From Gemmatimonadota bacterium (GTDB lineage Bacteria > Gemmatimonadota > Gemmatimonadetes > Gemmatimonadales > Gemmatimonadaceae), in assembly GCA_003222065.1 (NCBI GenBank), contig QHUV01000159.1:1-8558 (forward strand): a DNA stretch of 8,558 bases, written 5' to 3'. The position numbers and the translations under genes are program-made. Below the pieces are notes generated by a model. The model saw only the letters and a program-made list of their open reading frames with translations. It was not told the DNA's origin and searched no databases. Numbering within the stretch: the first letter of the stretch is position 1; each line of letters starts with the position of its first letter. Below, in pieces: positions 6,886 to 8,558 of the stretch.

Positions 6886-8127
6886 TCACCTCGAGCGACC
6901 GGCGCGCGGAGCACGGTCGGGGGGATCGAGATCGCCCTCCTCCCGCGAGCCGTCGCGGTGCACGCGGGGCCGAGCGCGACCCTCAGCGAGCATTCGCCGC
7001 GCCGTCACGAGATGATCCGCGAACCACGCACCACGTGGCCCTTCGCCAAGAACGTCGTAGCGCACGCCACCACCGCTAGCACTCGAGTGAACGATGCGAT
7101 CGTGTCCCGCGTAGATCGCGACATGATCGATGCTCGATCCGTCATTACCAAAAAAGAGCAGGTCGCCTGGACGCAGCGCACCGATGCGCGTCGAGACTTC
7201 CTGACCCAGCTCCGCGATCGCGTGTGCCGTACGCGGCAACGCGACACCTTCTCTCCCAAAGACGTACTGCACGAACCCCGCCGCGTCAAATCCAATGCTT
7301 GGATTGGTACCGCCCGTGCTATAGGGCGTTTCGACGTATCCCTCGGCAAGATCCAGCACTCGCGCGGTCGTCCTGGCGGCGCTTTCCGCGGTCTCCAACT
7401 GATCAGTCTCGGGTCGGTCGACCGGCATGAGGATGCCGCGCGGAGGGGTGCTGGGCACCGCATTCTGATGCGCACCGAAGCTCACCGAGAGGCCGGCCCG
7501 GTACTCCCAATTGCGGCGGCTCCCGATAGCGATCGCGCTGTCACTGTGCAGCGACCGGCGATTGCGCGCTTCGGCGCCAACTCCCAGCCAACCGAGGAGG
7601 TCGTGATGCAGCCCGACGCCAAAGCTCCACGTCGCACGGCTCGTATCCGGGGCGTTGCTCGGATTAACGCCTATCCCACCAATGCCGACAAATCCGTACG
7701 GCGAGAAGCCGAGCAGAAGGGATCTTGCGAGTGGAAGGGCGCGCAGGGGCGCAACGAGGAGATCGGCGTCCGCGCTCCATCCGCCAACGCCGATGCCCAA
7801 ACCGGACTCGTAGCGATACTGTCGGGGCCCGCCGTAGCCACGACAGCGGAACCTGTCGCAGCCGGTGTAAGGAGACGGAGCGGTGTAGGCGCTCGAGTTG
7901 TCGCCGTTGTTGAAGTTCAGGGCGCCGCTCAAACGAAGCCCGAATATTCCGCTGTAGCCCGTGAGCGCCAACCCGCCGAATAGCGGATCGCTCGGCGATT
8001 CTTTACGAGCGGCAAAGACGTCAAAAAGTCCGGGCCCCTGTGCCGGGAGAGTGTTGCGAGGGGCGGTGAAGAGGAGCGCGCCGGCAAGAAAAAAGAGCCG
8101 ACGTGATAACGCCGTCGTTTCCTTCAT
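6886..8127 (-). CDS. Outer-membrane beta-barrel fused to an inactive NlpC/P60 (C40) domain
   Basis: The start at 8127 is preferred over the longer open frame from 8313: it has a GAGGT Shine-Dalgarno 5 nt upstream and begins a signal peptide (SRRLFFLAGALLFTAP, likely cut near LPA|QG). The 413-residue product has two parts. Residues about 45-218 alternate Gly/aromatic beta-strands and end in AGLSVSFG, like an 8-stranded outer-membrane barrel; C90/C95 may form a loop disulfide. After a Pro-rich linker (220-245), residues about 250-380 match NlpC/P60: GYVETPYSTGG, FDAAGFVQYVF, LPRTAHAIA, LRPGDLLFFG, IDHVAIYAG and IVHSSA. The nucleophile motif, normally DCSG, is DAAG (Ala282), while His335 and His347 remain, 12 residues apart as in E. 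coli Spr/MepS. An active C40 enzyme cuts peptidoglycan stem peptides; this one is predicted to bind without cutting. The tail (about 381-413) is charged and of unknown use. The gene is divergent from a MarR regulator and precedes the two-PDZ gene. Confidence 0.88.
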   Translation of the reverse strand: MKETTALSRRLFFLAGALLFTAPRNTLPAQGPGLFDVFAARKESPSDPLFGGLALTGYSGIFGLRLSGALNFNNGDNSSAYTAPSPYTGCDRFRCRGYGGPRQYRYESGLGIGVGGWSADADLLVAPLRALPLARSLLLGFSPYGFVGIGGIGVNPSNAPDTSRATWSFGVGLHHDLLGWLGVGAEARNRRSLHSDSAIAIGSRRNWEYRAGLSVSFGAHQNAVPSTPPRGILMPVDRPETDQLETAESAARTTARVLDLAEGYVETPYSTGGTNPSIGFDAAGFVQYVFGREGVALPRTAHAIAELGQEVSTRIGALRPGDLLFFGNDGSSIDHVAIYAGHDRIVHSSASGGGVRYDVLGEGPRGAWFADHLVTARRMLAEGRARPRVHRDGSREEGDLDPPDRAPRAGRSR

Positions 8128-8132
8128 GTTCA

Positions 8133-8137
8133 ACCTC
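8133..8137 (-). promoter_or_regulatory. Shine-Dalgarno of the barrel-NlpC/P60 gene
   Basis: GAGGT on the minus strand, 5 nt before the ATG at 8127. It decides between this start and the upstream in-frame ATG at 8313, which lacks a signal peptide and lies inside the divergent regulator gene. Confidence 0.6.
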
Positions 8138-8140
8138 GGA

Positions 8141-8171
8141 GTGTCTCGTGAGTGGCTATTGCTGGAGACAC
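8141..8171 (-). promoter_or_regulatory. Inverted repeat in the 5' leader of the barrel-NlpC/P60 gene
   Basis: Arms GTGTCTC and GAGACAC (7 bp, perfect, 17-nt spacer) lie directly upstream of the Shine-Dalgarno. It could be an RNA hairpin tuning translation or a DNA operator with widely spaced half-sites. Seven base pairs over a long spacer may also be chance. Confidence 0.3.
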
Positions 8172-8195
8172 GTGGGCATCGGCGTACCCCTAATT

Positions 8196-8211
8196 GTTCG
8201 CTTTGACGAAC
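8196..8211. promoter_or_regulatory. Candidate MarR operator
   Basis: GTTCGCTTTGACGAAC carries the inverted arms GTTCG/CGAAC around a 6-nt centre, a size suited to a dimeric winged-helix regulator. It covers the predicted -35 (TTGACG) of the MarR gene and lies in the 111-bp divergent region shared with the barrel-NlpC/P60 gene. Autorepression plus control of the neighbour is the usual MarR arrangement; here it is inference from position and symmetry. Confidence 0.4.
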
Positions 8212-8232
8212 GACCGCGATCAATTCTACTTT
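8203..8232 (+). promoter_or_regulatory. Candidate promoter for the MarR gene, leaderless
   Basis: TTGACG at 8203-8208 and TACTTT at 8227-8232 are 18 nt apart. Six nucleotides after the -10 comes the A of the ATG at 8239, so transcription could start on the start codon itself. This fits the lack of a Shine-Dalgarno before that ATG. The -10 is a weak match to consensus. Confidence 0.45.
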
Positions 8233-8253
8233 GGCCGCATGACGCTCGATCAA
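8223..8253 (-). promoter_or_regulatory. Weak candidate promoter for the barrel-NlpC/P60 operon
   Basis: On the minus strand TTGATC (8253-8248) and TAGAAT (8228-8223) are separated by 19 nt, longer than ideal. The -10 is good, the spacing poor. If used, it would overlap the start of the MarR gene and give a leader of about 90 nt. Confidence 0.25.
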
Positions 8254-8558
8254 ATGGTCGAAACCGTGCAGCTCACGTATCCGCAGGTGTACCACGCGTG
8301 TCACACGCGTCATCAGCGGAAGCGCTCAACGAGTCATCGGCTGTCGGCGCGGGACGCCGCGATTCTCGCTCACTGCAGCACGAGCACCGTGCTTGTGCCG
8401 GCGCAACTGGCACGTCATCTCGACATCGCGAGGTCGACGCTCTCTGAGGCGATCAAGAACCTCTCGCGACTCGGCTACGTGCAACGCGTCGCGCGCTCGC
8501 ACGGTGATGGACGGCGGTCCGGGATCGTGCTCACCATCGAGGGACTTCGTGCCGTGCG
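8239..8558 (+). CDS. MarR-family winged helix-turn-helix regulator, C-terminus beyond window
   Basis: The frame is open from the ATG at 8239 to the right edge (106 codons), so the protein is truncated by the window. Residues about 35-50 form the helix before the reader region (LSARDAAILAHC). PAQLARHLDIARSTLSEAIK (54-73) is the helix-turn-helix with recognition helix. Residues 80-99 form the beta-wing with DGRRSGIVLT, matching the MarR D-x-R wing signature. The N-terminal helix contains a His/Cys cluster (H19, C21, H22, H25) that might sense metal or redox state. An upstream in-frame TTG exists, but the ATG fits the expected N-terminus and a possible leaderless promoter. The divergent position suggests it controls itself and the barrel-NlpC/P60 and PDZ genes. 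Its ligand is unknown. Confidence 0.87.
   Translation, partial: MTLDQMVETVQLTYPQVYHACHTRHQRKRSTSHRLSARDAAILAHCSTSTVLVPAQLARHLDIARSTLSEAIKNLSRLGYVQRVARSHGDGRRSGIVLTIEGLRAV

Noticed and set aside
6958..7983. Long plus-strand open frame (341 codons) opposite the barrel-NlpC/P60 gene
   Set aside because: It is Arg/Ala-rich, shows no domain or signal, and lies fully antisense to a gene with clear domains; high GC makes such shadow frames common.
8128..8313. N-terminal extension of the barrel-NlpC/P60 protein from an ATG at 8313
   Set aside because: The extension lacks a signal peptide, would bury the real one at residue 63 onwards, and overlaps the divergent MarR gene; the ATG at 8127 has a Shine-Dalgarno.
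1..8558. CRISPR arrays, tRNA or rRNA genes, insertion sequences
   Set aside because: No regularly spaced direct repeats, no tRNA- or rRNA-like sequence and no transposase- or integrase-like protein were recognised on either strand.

Overview
The window is high-GC bacterial DNA coding for a didermal cell envelope: four of the six genes carry export signals and two encode outer-membrane barrels. The gene set (M30-like HExxH lipoprotein, giant beta-propeller/amidohydrolase, barrel-NlpC/P60 fusion, PDZ proteins, small MarR regulator) and the sequence style suggest a Gemmatimonadota-like soil or environmental bacterium. That taxonomic call is inference; no rRNA or marker gene is present.

Layout. 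(1) Positions 1-1550, minus strand: the N-terminal 516 codons of a lipoprotein zinc metallopeptidase (HELQH plus a downstream Glu), running off the left edge. (2) 1551-1753: a divergent intergenic region with a short TGTGA/TCACA palindrome and a C-rich tract (G-quadruplex motif on the minus strand) touching the next start codon. (3) 1754-5191, plus strand: a 1145-residue exported protein with an N-terminal TolB/PD40-type beta-propeller and a C-terminal metal-dependent amidohydrolase. (4) 5043-5690, minus strand: an outer-membrane beta-barrel protein whose recognisable sequence stops almost exactly at the stop codon of gene 3. The rest of its frame is antisense to gene 3, so the barrel gene looks truncated. 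(5) 5736-5787: a long, nearly perfect hairpin followed on the minus strand by a T-run, acting as a terminator and resembling a dispersed REP-like palindrome. (6) 5805-6842, minus strand: a secreted two-PDZ protein. (7) 6886-8127, minus strand: a fusion of an outer-membrane beta-barrel and an NlpC/P60 (C40) domain whose catalytic cysteine is alanine. (8) 8239-8558, plus strand: a divergent MarR-family regulator, cut by the right edge, with a plausible leaderless promoter overlapped by a palindrome.

How the genes may work together. The barrel-NlpC/P60 gene and the two-PDZ gene are 43 nt apart on one strand, end in a strong hairpin and are divergent from the MarR gene. They form a plausible two-gene transcription unit under local MarR control. 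Because the NlpC/P60 domain has lost its nucleophile but kept both histidines, the unit is better read as an envelope-anchored binding or scaffolding module than as a cell-wall hydrolase. The M30-like peptidase and the propeller-amidohydrolase share a divergent promoter region and both act outside the cytoplasm, but nothing else ties them together.

No tRNA, rRNA, CRISPR array, transposase or integrase was seen. No gene-free stretch exceeds about 200 bases.
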